A stretch of 64,000 nucleotides of DNA from contig CBDAQB010000003.1 in NCBI GenBank assembly GCA_965198825.1, positions 1,612,001 through 1,676,000 of the forward strand, given 5' to 3'. This DNA comes from BOG-908 sp965198825. GTDB taxonomy: Bacteria; Pseudomonadota; Alphaproteobacteria; Acetobacterales; Acetobacteraceae. Below the pieces are notes generated by a model that ran no database searches, was not told the origin of the DNA, and saw only the letters and a program-made list of their open reading frames with translations. Positions 1 through 8,915 of this stretch are shown in pieces (position 1 is the first letter of the stretch; each line of letters begins with the position of its first letter). The translations under genes were made by a program, and so were the position numbers.

Positions 1-420
1 GCGGAGATCACAAGGTTTTATTCAACAATTCTGACCCGGATTGTGCGTCGTCCCAACCAACAAGCAAATCGCGGGCAGATGCCAATATTGATTGGTTTTC
101 CGGATCTGCCGGTTGAAAAACGCAAGAATCTTCACAGCGTGGCGTATTTTCGTCCAAACAATGGACTTCACGCCCATGCCCTATATATGGTGCCCCCAAA
201 TAGCCGGAAGGTCGAAGACCTAAAATTGCACGTGCACAAAAACGCTAGGATATACACTGGCGACTCAAGCTGGATAGCGAGCATTGATGTCACCGCGATC
301 ACTGATCCGAACGGATCGGTGGTCGATTATGTTTTCAAGCACCTGAAGAGAGGGAATTTCACCAGCGATAATGTGCTCATCCTACCGCGGACGACCTCAG
401 AAATGCTCTCTCGCCTCTAA
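1..420 (+). CDS. Rep-like (HUH-type) protein, 5' end outside window
   Basis: The reading frame is open from base 1 to the stop at 418-420, so only the C-terminal part (139 codons) is present. Two motifs resemble rolling-circle or HUH replication proteins. One is a His-x-His segment flanked by hydrophobic residues (LHAHALYMVP), which would be the metal-binding HUH motif. About 75 residues later VVDYVFKHLKR fits the catalytic-tyrosine pattern U-x-x-Y-U-x-K. The spacing suits a small HUH domain. The gene sits left of a tRNA 3' fragment, consistent with cargo of an integrated element. The family assignment is inferred from motifs only; the middle residue of the HUH is Ala, a weak match. It could instead be an unrelated hypothetical protein. 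Confidence 0.45.
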   Translation, partial: AEITRFYSTILTRIVRRPNQQANRGQMPILIGFPDLPVEKRKNLHSVAYFRPNNGLHAHALYMVPPNSRKVEDLKLHVHKNARIYTGDSSWIASIDVTAITDPNGSVVDYVFKHLKRGNFTSDNVLILPRTTSEMLSRL

Positions 421-825
421 GCTGCAATCTCAGGACGGTTATAAATACTTCGTTTTTGGCTTCCAGAGACGCAGTTCGATCTTCTATCACGAGGCACGAT
501 TGGCGGCTTCGGCGGCGTCGCGGGCTGCGGCGACGAGGCCGAGATCGGCGATAAGTAACTCAACGGTTTGCCAAGCCAAGAACGAGCGCCGCTACTAGCG
601 ACGAGAGAAATGGCGCCATAGTGTAGATCACGACAAACGCACTATGGCCTTTGTCATGATATAAACACGTCACGAGCTATTTCGATCGGCCTCTGCCCTG
701 CCCCCACAGCAAGTGCTGGTTCAAAGCGGGAGCCTGCCTTGGCGGACAGTTGACTCTGCCGGCGGTGGCCTGCTGACGCCTTCTTTTCGATCGACAATTT
801 TACCCCGACATTAATTAGCTTGAAC
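421..825. other. intergenic, no gene seen
   Basis: This stretch lies between the Rep-like gene and the tRNA fragment. Short open frames show no family resemblance, and I see no clear hairpin or repeat. Confidence 0.5.
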
Positions 826-875
826 GCGCCCTTCCACGGCGCTAACAGGGGTTCGAATCCCCTACGGGGACGCCA
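826..875 (+). tRNA. selC: 3' fragment of a tRNA gene, probably tRNA-Sec (attachment-site remnant)
   Basis: A T arm is intact: stem AGGGG (847-851), loop TTCGAAT (852-858), stem CCCCT (859-863). It is followed by the 8-nt strand ACGGGGAC (864-871), a G discriminator and CCA (873-875). Ordinary tRNAs have 7 nt here; bacterial tRNA-Sec has 8. A 5-bp variable-arm hairpin (GCGCC 826-830 with GGCGC 838-842) precedes it, again as in tRNA-Sec or other class II tRNAs. No anticodon arm, D arm or 5' acceptor strand is recognisable upstream, so this is a fragment, not a functional gene. A 3' tRNA fragment is the usual scar of site-specific integration, with the element to its left. Confidence 0.6.
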
Positions 876-942
876 CCTCACAAGTGGCCCTTCTTAGGTA
901 GCAAGATCAGCAACTTAGTCGCGCCGATGCAAGCCGCTCACC

Positions 943-1119
943 CCACGCGTCGTCGACGACCCCGATGCACATCATGCTCGCGCAGCCGCTGCGGGAGCCG
1001 AAATCGTCGAGCCACCGCATGACAACGATGGCTACCCTGGTCGTGGCTACGAAGCGCGAGATCCTGAAGAAAACGCGTGGAGCTTGGGCAGCTACGACCC
1101 TTTGGCAAGTGGCGCTTGA
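943..1119 (+). pseudogene. VOC/glyoxalase-family C-terminal fragment
   Basis: One frame reads about 58 residues to the stop at 1117-1119. It carries typical VOC C-terminal features: an AR-A-AGAEIVEPP segment followed by Y-EARDPEENAWSLGSYDP, matching the RDPEGN-W-FGTYDP ending of glyoxalase/PhnB-like proteins. A stop lies in frame at 916-918 and no start or N-terminal half is visible. It is therefore a relic of a gene cut off just right of the tRNA fragment, plausibly by the integration event. Confidence 0.6.
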
Positions 1120-1656
1120 TTAAGCCTAGGTTTAGACAACATCATTCAGTTGGCGCGCGCGGTTGCAGCGTTCGCTTGTCAGAAAAGATACAATCGGATT
1201 GCTGTGCTGCGTAAGTCAAGGCTCTCGCGGCCTATGGCGTTTTGTTGACAGTTTCGTACATTGGTTCAACAAGTCACCACTGCCTTCTCTTGTTTCTGGT
1301 GTGAGGGCCTACTTGGAGTGGTGCGGCAAGCTCGCTGCCCAACTGAGCGTTAGGCTTGCGAACTGGATAGCTTGCCCGCACGGTCCTCATCAATCGTTCG
1401 CGTCCAACTCACACTTAACTCAAAGCAGTCAATCCGCGTCGCCGCTGCGCTCCGTATAATCAAGCGCCATGTTCCAGGCTGTGTCAGTTTACAATCGTGA
1501 ACTCCGGGCCAACGTCAGTGTAGCAACAGTCTCAGCGAGCATGGCCTGCCGAAGCTCGCTTCCTGCAATCGCGGTACAGCAATCCATGACTCGGTTGATT
1601 TGGGACAGTTGTTCGAAAATTCGAGCCTGCTCGCCCAAAACCGGAGAGCAGCAATC
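1120..1656. other. intergenic, no gene seen
   Basis: Open frames on both strands are short and low in recognisable content. No family is supported. Confidence 0.4.
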
Positions 1657-1682
1657 GTGAGCCGTCTGAAGAGACGGCTCAC
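1657..1682. promoter_or_regulatory. perfect 11-bp hairpin upstream of narK
   Basis: GTGAGCCGTCT (1657-1667) and AGACGGCTCAC (1672-1682) are perfect inverted copies with a GAAG loop. It lies 113 bp before the narK start. There is no T-run, so it is not a simple rho-independent terminator. It could be a leader-RNA element or operator for the nitrate transporter gene. The function is inferred from position only. Confidence 0.4.
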
Positions 1683-1795
1683 CGTTCGTACTCCGGCAGG
1701 CGCGATGTCTGGCACGGCACTTGCGTCCAGCTGCAGACAAGCCGGTCTGGGTATATCGAGCCAGCGACCCGTTTGTAAGCGCAAAGGACATTCCC

Positions 1796-3049
1796 ATGGC
1801 CAATCTGCGTCAGGCAATGAAGTCCGGCCATCCGCCGACACTATTTGCTGCCTTTCTCTATTTCGATTTCTGTTTCTCGGTCTGGGTGCTGAACGGTGCC
1901 ATGGGGCCGTTCCTGACGCAGAGCCTGCATCTGACGCCGCTGCAAACCGGCAAGATGATTTCAATTCCGATCCTGGCGGGTGCACTGATGCGGTTTCCGC
2001 TTGGAGTGTTGTCTCAATATATCGGTCGCAAGAACGCGGCCATCGTCGAGATGAGCCTGATCATCGTCGCTATGCTGTTCGGCTACTACTTCGTGCAGAC
2101 CTACACCGACGTGCTGCTGATGGGCATATTACTCGGTATCGCCGGCGCCTCCTTCGGTGTGGCATTGTCACTCGGGGCGGGCTGGTTCCCGCAGGAGCAC
2201 AAGGGCCTGGCGATGGGCATCGCAGGCGCGGGCAACATCGGCACTGTCGTCGCATTGCTGCTGGCCCCGCCCGTGGCGCAGCATTACGGCTGGCACGCCG
2301 TGTACGGTTGGACGGCGATCGTTATGGTCATTCCGCTGGTGACTATGATCGTCATGGCGAAGGAGCCGCCGGATATCCAGCACCAGAGCTTCCGCGAGCA
2401 CATGGCCCCGCTTGCCCAGGTGGACGGATGGGCATTCAGCCTGATCTACGTTATCACCTTTGGCGGCTTCATTGGTCTGTCGACCTTCCTGCCGTCCTTC
2501 TATTTCAGCGAATTCGGGGTGACAAAGATCGAGGCGAGCTACCTGACCCTTCTGGCAGCGGTGTTGGGTTCCACCATACGCGCCGTGGGCGGTTACTGGG
2601 CGGACCGCGTCGGCGGCATCGCAGCACTTGCAATCGTACTGCTCTTCGTCATTGGAACGTTGACTTTGCTGACCGCGACACCGTCTTTGCTGCTCACCAC
2701 GATGCTGTTCATGGCGTGCTTCGCCGCTTTGGGTGCGGGCAACGGCGCCTTGTTCCAGCTAGTGCCGCTGCGCTGGCCCACTTCCACCGCGGTGGCGGGG
2801 TCGATGATCGGCGAGCTTGGGGCGCTGGGCGGTGCGATCCTGCCACTGACAATGGGCTATTCTAAGCAGATGACCGGAACATTCGCCTGGGGATTTCTGT
2901 TCTACGCGTTTCTCTCGGCTTTGGTCCTTGGCGGCTTGATGATCTTCCAGCGGTCCTGGACGAGGAGCTGGGTTGGCCCCTGGGGACGTGCGGTGGTCAG
3001 GCGGCTCGATGACGGGGTTCACGGCGACAATGTCGCCCTCGCGGAGTAG
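1796..3049 (+). CDS. narK: NarK/NasA-type nitrate/nitrite MFS transporter
   Basis: A 417-residue major-facilitator protein with about 12 hydrophobic segments. Both glycine-rich nitrate signatures of the NarK family are visible: GIAGAGNIGTVV near residues 141-152 and GAGNGALFQLVP near 311-322. It should sit in the inner membrane and move nitrate and/or nitrite. The ATG at 1796 is preferred because AAGGA lies 7 nt upstream, and an upstream extension would add 25 residues unlike the family. It converges on the nasA-nirBD operon, whose last gene ends 33 bp away, so the cluster covers uptake plus both reduction steps. A perfect hairpin lies upstream. The last few residues extend somewhat beyond the usual family end. 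Confidence 0.93.
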   Translation: MANLRQAMKSGHPPTLFAAFLYFDFCFSVWVLNGAMGPFLTQSLHLTPLQTGKMISIPILAGALMRFPLGVLSQYIGRKNAAIVEMSLIIVAMLFGYYFVQTYTDVLLMGILLGIAGASFGVALSLGAGWFPQEHKGLAMGIAGAGNIGTVVALLLAPPVAQHYGWHAVYGWTAIVMVIPLVTMIVMAKEPPDIQHQSFREHMAPLAQVDGWAFSLIYVITFGGFIGLSTFLPSFYFSEFGVTKIEASYLTLLAAVLGSTIRAVGGYWADRVGGIAALAIVLLFVIGTLTLLTATPSLLLTTMLFMACFAALGAGNGALFQLVPLRWPTSTAVAGSMIGELGALGGAILPLTMGYSKQMTGTFAWGFLFYAFLSALVLGGLMIFQRSWTRSWVGPWGRAVVRRLDDGVHGDNVALAE

Positions 3050-3081
3050 GACGACGTAGCCCAGATCGGATCAGGTGACCG

Positions 3082-3399
3082 TCAGACGCTGATCACGATT
3101 TCGCCGTCGCTGCTGAGCCTGACTGGATAGAGAGAGATCGTGCATGCCGTGCCTATGCCTTCGCCTGTGGCGAAAGCATAGGCGCGATCGTGCAGCGGGC
3201 ACATGACTGTGGTGTCGTCTGTGAGCCCATCGGCGAGCGGGCCGCCGCGATGGGGGCACTCGGCCTGGGTGGCGTGCACCTGGCCCGAACGGGTGTGGAA
3301 GATGGCTACACGCAGGCCGGCCACGTAGAAAGTGCGGCCCTCGCCGGGAGGAATCTGCGAGACGGGTCCAATGGCGTGGTCTATCGCCATGTCCGTCAT
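3082..3399 (-). CDS. nirD: assimilatory nitrite reductase small subunit (Rieske)
   Basis: A 105-residue single-domain Rieske [2Fe-2S] protein. The cluster ligands are seen as C-P-H followed about 18 residues later by C-P-L-H. It partners NirB in the NADH-dependent six-electron reduction of nitrite to ammonium in the cytoplasm. The ATG overlaps the nirB stop by four bases (ATGA), which indicates translational coupling as the last gene of the operon. Length is normal for NirD. Confidence 0.93.
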   Translation of the reverse strand: MTDMAIDHAIGPVSQIPPGEGRTFYVAGLRVAIFHTRSGQVHATQAECPHRGGPLADGLTDDTTVMCPLHDRAYAFATGEGIGTACTISLYPVRLSSDGEIVISV

Positions 3400-5837
3400 C
3401 CCGCCACGATCAGCGAGGCGAACTGGTTCTCGGTCCTGGGCTCAGCGCGCTCCTTCCAGACGTCGCGCGTGACAGCGCAGGACGCGTCAATCGCCGCATC
3501 CAGCGCGTCGGCGATGCCGTCGCAGTCATCGACCACCACAGCACGCGCGCGTTCGATCCCCACGCGCTCGATGAAACTATGCGTTCTTTCCTTGTATTTC
3601 GCGTTTTCCCGATACCACTGCATGAACCGGCCGGTAATGCGGACGACGGCGTCCTCGCCAGTCACCGTACACAGCACGTCGCCGCGACGGATATGGGAGC
3701 CGGCGGCGCCGCCGACATAGATTTCCCAGCGGTCGTCGCCAACAGCCACCGCACCCACATCCTTGACCATCGCCTCGGAGCAGTTGCGGGGACATCCCGC
3801 GGTGGCGAGTTTGAGCTTGCCCGGACTGTCGATGCCGCGGAATTTGATTTCGATCTTCGCTGCAAGCCCCATGCTGTCGCCAAGGCCGAAGCGGCAGAAA
3901 TCCGTGCCGATGCAGCTCTTGCACGTGCGGTAGCTTTTGCCCCAGGCCGAGCCAGCCGGCATATCAAGGTCCGCCCAGACGCGCGGCAGGTCTTCCTTGG
4001 TGATGCCCACAAGGTCGATCCGCTGGCCGCCAGTGAGTTTCACCAGCGGCACCTGGTATTTCACCGCCACCTGGGCGATGCGAAGCAATTCGTCCGGCGT
4101 GGTGACGCCGCCGCGCATTTCGGGCACCACGGAGAAGGTGCCGTCTTTTTGTATGTTGGCGTGCACACGATCGTTGATGAAACGCGCGTCGCGCTCGTCC
4201 TGGTAGGACTCGTTCCATAGCGTGGCCAATAGGGAAGCCAGTGCCGGCTTGCTCGCCGCGTCCGGCTGGCCGCCCGAGGCAAGTGCCGCGAACACTGAGG
4301 AGACCGATTTCAGCCCCTGGGCGCGGATCGCGGCCACCAGTTCCGGCTTGGCTAGAGGGATGGCGGGTACGTAGTAGTGGACGGAAGGATCTTCCTCCAC
4401 GGCGCCACCGCAGAACCAGGCGACCACCTCGCCCACCAAACTCTTGCAGGACCCGCAGCCCATGCCAGCGCGGGTTGCCGACATCACCGCCTTCGGCGTG
4501 CGTGCGCCGCCAGCCACACAGGCGCCGATCGCCGCCTTCGTAACACCGTTGCAGTTACAGACCTGGGTTTCCGCCGGCATCTCGTCAAGCGTGACCTTCT
4601 GCGCCGGCGTGCCAAGATCGAAAAGCAGTGACAGCCTTTCGTCCGGCAGCGGACTGTCGCGGTCGAAGGCTTGCATCAGGTAAGCAGCCTTGCTGATATC
4701 GCCCATGAGCATGGCGCCGACCAGCCTTCCTTCACGCACAATCAGCTTCTTGTAGGTGCCGTGGCGCGCTTCGCTGAACTGTATCACCTCGTCGCGCTCG
4801 TCGGCCGGCTCGGTCTGGCCCATCGAGGCCAGTTCCACACCCATCACCTTCAGCTTGGTCGCGAGCTTGGAGCCATTGTAGGCAGCAGCGCGGTTGGCAC
4901 CCGTCACATGGTCGGCGAACACTTTCGCCTGATCCCATAAAGGTGCCACTAGGCCGTAGACGCGGCCACGATGCTGGGCACATTCGCCCACCACGTAGAC
5001 GTTCATGTCGTCCACGGAACGCATGTGGTTGTCCACCACTATGGCGCGTTCAACCGTCAATCCCGCACTGCGGCCAATTTCGGCGTTTGGCCTTATGCCT
5101 GCCGCCACAACCACCATTTCGCAGTCCAGCGTTGAGCCGTCCTTGAAGGCCAAGCCGGCGACGCGGTCTGTACCAAGAATTTCGGTCGTGGATGTCTCCA
5201 GATGAATGTGCACGCCCATCTTCTGCATGGTCGCGCGTAGGAAACCGCCGCCGGTGCTGTCGAGCTGCGCCTCCATCAGGTGCTTGCCCAGGTGGACCAC
5301 ATGGACTTCGCATTCGTGGTTCAGCAGCCCGCGCGCTGCCTCCAGCCCGAGCAAGCCGCCGCCAATTACCGCTGCACGCGTGCTGGCCTTGGCGGCAGCG
5401 ACGATCGCGTCGCAATCGTCGATGGTGCGAAAGCCGAAGATGCCGTGTTTCATCGTGCCCGCCTCTGTCTGCAGGCCCTTCATCGGCGGAATGAAGGCGC
5501 GGCTACCTGTGGCGATCAGCAGCACGTCGTAAGCCGCACGCACGCCGTTTGCAGCCCGCACCATGCGCGAAGCCCGGTCGATCTCCGTGACGTTCGCACC
5601 GAGATGCAGGGTTATGCCGTTTTCCTCATACCAGGAGACCGGATTGATGAAGATCTCGCTGCTGTCCTGCACGCCGCTCAGGATGTTGGAAAGCAGGATG
5701 CGGTTGTAGTTGCCGTAGGGCTCGGCGCCGAACATCGTGATGTCGAACATGTCGGCACCGCCGCGCGCTAGCACCTCCTCCACAGCGCGCGCGCCGGCCA
5801 TTCCATTGCCGATCACCACCAAAGATTGCTTGGTCAT
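3396..5837 (-). CDS. nirB: nitrite reductase [NAD(P)H] large subunit
   Basis: An 813-residue multidomain flavoprotein that reduces nitrite to ammonium. It begins with an FAD-binding GNGMAG segment at residues 8-13 and a pyridine-nucleotide disulfide oxidoreductase fold. A BFD-like [2Fe-2S] domain follows near residues 427-470 (CNCNGVTK ... GCGSCK), then the ferredoxin-half and haem-binding domains. The sirohaem/[4Fe-4S] ligands appear as C-x5-C (CIGTDFC, about residue 640) and C-x3-C (CPRNC, about 680). Length fits NirB. It follows a 116-codon gene by 13 bp and overlaps nirD. No frame damage is seen. Confidence 0.96.
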   Translation of the reverse strand: MTKQSLVVIGNGMAGARAVEEVLARGGADMFDITMFGAEPYGNYNRILLSNILSGVQDSSEIFINPVSWYEENGITLHLGANVTEIDRASRMVRAANGVRAAYDVLLIATGSRAFIPPMKGLQTEAGTMKHGIFGFRTIDDCDAIVAAAKASTRAAVIGGGLLGLEAARGLLNHECEVHVVHLGKHLMEAQLDSTGGGFLRATMQKMGVHIHLETSTTEILGTDRVAGLAFKDGSTLDCEMVVVAAGIRPNAEIGRSAGLTVERAIVVDNHMRSVDDMNVYVVGECAQHRGRVYGLVAPLWDQAKVFADHVTGANRAAAYNGSKLATKLKVMGVELASMGQTEPADERDEVIQFSEARHGTYKKLIVREGRLVGAMLMGDISKAAYLMQAFDRDSPLPDERLSLLFDLGTPAQKVTLDEMPAETQVCNCNGVTKAAIGACVAGGARTPKAVMSATRAGMGCGSCKSLVGEVVAWFCGGAVEEDPSVHYYVPAIPLAKPELVAAIRAQGLKSVSSVFAALASGGQPDAASKPALASLLATLWNESYQDERDARFINDRVHANIQKDGTFSVVPEMRGGVTTPDELLRIAQVAVKYQVPLVKLTGGQRIDLVGITKEDLPRVWADLDMPAGSAWGKSYRTCKSCIGTDFCRFGLGDSMGLAAKIEIKFRGIDSPGKLKLATAGCPRNCSEAMVKDVGAVAVGDDRWEIYVGGAAGSHIRRGDVLCTVTGEDAVVRITGRFMQWYRENAKYKERTHSFIERVGIERARAVVVDDCDGIADALDAAIDASCAVTRDVWKERAEPRTENQFASLIVAG

Positions 5838-5850
5838 CGCGTCGTTCCGC

Positions 5851-6201
5851 TCAGATTTCGATTAGGCCGAGATCGATGATGGCCGTGCCCTGCGTATCGG
5901 CCTGGGCGCCCAGAAAAATCTCAATGCGGGTGTCGGGCTGCAGATCCTCCACGACCGCGAGCGGTACGTGGGTGCCGGCCTTGGCGCCCACCGGGAACAT
6001 GCGGACGGGCTTGGCGTCCTGCACGATAGCCAAATAGATTAGTTGCTCGCTCGAATTGCCGGCGCGCAGGTAGATCAGCTGCGCGCGGCGGTCCGCCGGC
6101 ACCGTGTAGACCAGAGACGGGTGCAACAGGAACGCTGCCTCATAGCCGGCGCCGGTGAAGGCGAAGGCGCCGTTGAGGAAGCGCGGCGTCGAATCGATCA
6201 T
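5851..6201 (-). CDS. conserved-looking 116-residue protein between nasA and nirB
   Basis: The ATG at 6201 overlaps the nasA stop (ATGA) and the stop lies 13 bp before nirB, so the gene is embedded in the operon and translationally coupled. A longer frame exists upstream but would overlap nasA deeply. The product has no membrane segment, no signal peptide and no cysteines, and looks like a compact beta-rich cytoplasmic protein (alternating hydrophobics such as RAQLIYLRAG and TRIEIFLGAQ). I do not recognise the family. Its position suggests a role in nitrate or nitrite reduction, such as assembly or electron-transfer support, but nothing in the sequence proves it. Confidence 0.8.
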   Translation of the reverse strand: MIDSTPRFLNGAFAFTGAGYEAAFLLHPSLVYTVPADRRAQLIYLRAGNSSEQLIYLAIVQDAKPVRMFPVGAKAGTHVPLAVVEDLQPDTRIEIFLGAQADTQGTAIIDLGLIEI

Positions 6202-8345
6202 GGAACCTCGGTGCGGGAATGGGGTGCGGGCGCTGCGGCTACCCGTTTGATATGCACGGCACATGCCTTGAACTCCGGCATGCGGGAGAGCGGGTCGAGT
6301 GCCGCATTGGTCAGAAGGTTTGCAGCACCGCGGCCGCCCCAGTGAAACGGGACGAACACAGTGTCCATGCGAATATCTCGGGTGATCCTAGAGGGCACGT
6401 CGATGGTGCCGCGTCGGGTGGTCAGGCGCACGATGTCGCCGGCTCGAATACCCAAGCCGCGTGCGGTTTCGGCATGGATCTCAACGAACGCGGCAGGCTC
6501 GGCTGCGGCCAGTTCCGGCACCCGCCTGGTCTGCACCCCTGTCTGATATTGCGAAAGCACGCGGCCGGTGGTCAGGACATAAGGGAAGGCCCTTTCAGGA
6601 GTCTCGGCCGCCCCCCGGAACTCCACGGGATGAAAGCGGGCTCGCCCATCCTCGGTGGAGAAACGCTCTAGGAAGAGGCGTTTGGTGCCTGCATGCCCAG
6701 TATCGGGGCACGGCCAGAACACGCCATCCTCGGCATCGATGCGGCCGTAGGTTATGCCCGCGTAATCGGCGGCACCACCCGCGCTAGCCCGCCGCAGTTC
6801 CTCAAATGCCTCCTGCGAGCTGGTATCGAAGCGGGCGGTGCAGCCCAACCGTTCGGCCAGGGCCGCCATGACCTGAAGGTCGGTCCAGACGCCAGGTGGC
6901 GGCGCGCGGGCGCGGCGGCGCCGCAGGACACGGCCTTCGAGGTTGGTCATCGTCCCATCCTCCTCGGCCCATTGCGCGATCGGCAGGACCACGTCCGCGC
7001 GCTGCGCGGTCTCCGAGAGGAACATGTCGGCGACGACAAGCAGGTCCAACCGTCCAAGCCCGGTCGCCACGCGGTCCGCATCAGGTGCCGAGACGAGGAT
7101 GTTGGAGGCCATCACCACCAAGCCGCGCACGCCGGTGCCGAGCGCGTCCAGCAACTCGCAGGCTGATAGCCCGGCGAGCGGCAGGCGCTCGGGGTCCATA
7201 CCCCAGACGGCGGCCACTTCGGCGCGGTGTTGCAGGTTGTCTATCTTGCGGTAGCCGGGCAGCTGGTCCGCTTTCTGGCCGTGCTCGCGGCCGCCCTGGC
7301 CGTTGCCCTGGCCCGTGAGGCAGCCGTACCCGCTGTGCGGCGTGCCTGGATGACCCAGCGCTAGGAGCAGGTTGATGAAGGCGGCCACGTTGTCCGAACC
7401 GTGGCTATGCTGTTCAGCGCCGCGGGCCGTCAGCACCATGGCGGTCGCCGCCTCCCCCAGCATGTGCGCTGCCCGCTCGATGTCTGCGGAAGGCACTCCA
7501 GTGATCCGTTCCACGCGGTCCGGCCAGTAGGATTTGCAGATGCGCTCCACGGCGGCGAAGCCGGTCGTGCGTTCGGCGATATAGGCCGTATCGATCAGCT
7601 TGTCGCGCATGACCACATGCAGTAGCCCGTTAGCCAATGCCGCGTCCGTGCCTGGCGTCAGGGCCATATGCAGGTGCGCCAGCCGCGCGGTGGCAGTACG
7701 GCGCGGATCGGCCACGATCAGCTTGCCGCCGCGGTCGCGTTGCGCCTCGAAATACTGCATGATCGGCGGCATGGTTTCCGCGGGGTTGCCACCCTGGAGC
7801 AGGATTGCATCGGCATGCGCGATGTCCGACAGGGGAAACGGCAGGCCACGATCCACCCCGAACGCGCGCAGGGCAGAGGCCGCCGCGGACGACATGCAGA
7901 ACCGGCCGTTATAGTCGATATTGGCGGTGCCGAGGGCCACGCGCGCGAATTTGCCGAGCAGATAGGCCTTCTCGTTGGTCAGCCCGCCGCCGCCAAACAC
8001 GCCGACCGCATCGGCGCCGTGGGCGGCGCGTATCGCGAGCAGTCCTGCAGCCACGCGGTCTAACGCTTCCGTCCAGGAGGCCGGGCGCAGATGCATCCCT
8101 CGTCGGTCGCGGACCAGCGGTGTGGTCAGACGGTCCGGCGCTTCAAGCAGCGCCGCAGCGCTCCAGCCCTTTCGGCAAAGCCCGCCCTTGTTAGTCGGAA
8201 AATCGCGGGCGGCGACCGCCCAGCCATGCGCTGTCTCAGTGAGGGTCATGCCGCACTGAAGGGCACAGTAGGGGCAATGCGTATCCACCGCCGGCACCGC
8301 CTTCGCAGCAATCTCCAGCGTGTCTATACTTGAGGCACTGTGCAT
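6198..8345 (-). CDS. nasA: assimilatory nitrate reductase catalytic subunit
   Basis: A 715-residue Mo-bis-MGD oxidoreductase that reduces nitrate to nitrite in the cytoplasm. The N-terminal [4Fe-4S] ligands C-P-Y-C-A-L-Q-C then a C-R-K-G-W are seen, followed by the molybdopterin domains and a C-terminal molydopterin-dinucleotide-binding domain (VLTTGRVLSQYQTG). The longer NasA forms carry an extra C-terminal BFD-like [2Fe-2S] domain. This one lacks it, so electrons probably arrive through another partner. The ATG at 8345 is chosen; a GTG at 8360 would add five residues. It is the first gene of the operon nasA-orf-nirB-nirD. Confidence 0.93.
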   Translation of the reverse strand: MHSASSIDTLEIAAKAVPAVDTHCPYCALQCGMTLTETAHGWAVAARDFPTNKGGLCRKGWSAAALLEAPDRLTTPLVRDRRGMHLRPASWTEALDRVAAGLLAIRAAHGADAVGVFGGGGLTNEKAYLLGKFARVALGTANIDYNGRFCMSSAAASALRAFGVDRGLPFPLSDIAHADAILLQGGNPAETMPPIMQYFEAQRDRGGKLIVADPRRTATARLAHLHMALTPGTDAALANGLLHVVMRDKLIDTAYIAERTTGFAAVERICKSYWPDRVERITGVPSADIERAAHMLGEAATAMVLTARGAEQHSHGSDNVAAFINLLLALGHPGTPHSGYGCLTGQGNGQGGREHGQKADQLPGYRKIDNLQHRAEVAAVWGMDPERLPLAGLSACELLDALGTGVRGLVVMASNILVSAPDADRVATGLGRLDLLVVADMFLSETAQRADVVLPIAQWAEEDGTMTNLEGRVLRRRRARAPPPGVWTDLQVMAALAERLGCTARFDTSSQEAFEELRRASAGGAADYAGITYGRIDAEDGVFWPCPDTGHAGTKRLFLERFSTEDGRARFHPVEFRGAAETPERAFPYVLTTGRVLSQYQTGVQTRRVPELAAAEPAAFVEIHAETARGLGIRAGDIVRLTTRRGTIDVPSRITRDIRMDTVFVPFHWGGRGAANLLTNAALDPLSRMPEFKACAVHIKRVAAAPAPHSRTEVP

Positions 8346-8915
8346 TCTTTTACTTAACACAGGCCGATAAATGACGCTAGACTAAGCAACGTGTACCCAA
8401 ACGGCCAAGAATGTAATCAATATTCTAAATATCGGGCACTGGCGCCTATGTTTTAGGCGATTACTGTTTGCAGACGCGCAGATCGCTACAGTGGTCAGAT
8501 GTCATGGCCCCATGATTAGCCGGTGAATTGAGAGGATGAGGCTTGTTATGCCCAGCGATAGGGCGACATCGCCGCTAGCGCAGGGATCACGGTTCGGTCG
8601 CCTCGTTCGTAAGCGAGCAAGAGAAGAAACACGGGCGGTAAGCGAAAGGGAGGAGCAGTGATGCACGCCGAGAGGGGCGTATAGAGCGACCACATCAAGA
8701 TCGGCGCGACGAGAAAGGCCGTAGCAGCCACCAAGGTCGCGGAACGGCGGCGGCCGCTGGCCATGTCGTCCCCGATCATGCCTTCGATCTCTGCGACAAG
8801 AGCCGTCTGGCGCTTGGTGGATGGCGTGAGCTTCGCGCCAGAAAGAAGGATGCAACGCTCTACAATCGTTTCACGCGTCTATACAACGTAGATTCTCTGT
8901 TCGAGGAAGCCACCC
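8346..8915. other. nasA upstream region with a possible truncated membrane-protein frame
   Basis: The nas promoter should lie here. A 6-bp hairpin (CGCCTA...TAGGCG, about 8443-8459) is present. On the minus strand a frame from about 8860 to 8546 could be the 3' end of a small membrane protein cut by the neighbouring IS3 fragment (hydrophobic runs ATAFLVAPILMWSLY and PPVFLLLLAY). No start or family is visible, so I leave it as a possibility. Confidence 0.3.

Noticed and set aside
1163..1459. 98-codon frame in the left intergenic region
   Set aside because: No family likeness, weak start; not supported as a gene.
1600..2865. 421-codon open frame overlapping narK
   Set aside because: It is a shifted frame of the intact, motif-rich transporter gene and has Arg/His-rich nonsense composition.
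3579..5771. Several long plus-strand frames opposite nirB
   Set aside because: Antisense shadows of a complete nirB gene; no motif, no ribosome sites.
6219..8333. Long plus-strand frames opposite nasA
   Set aside because: Antisense shadows of nasA in high-GC DNA.
8395..8400. Possible sigma-54 promoter before nasA (TGGGTAC...TTGC)
   Set aside because: The GG to GC distance is 9 instead of 10 bases, so it does not fit the consensus.
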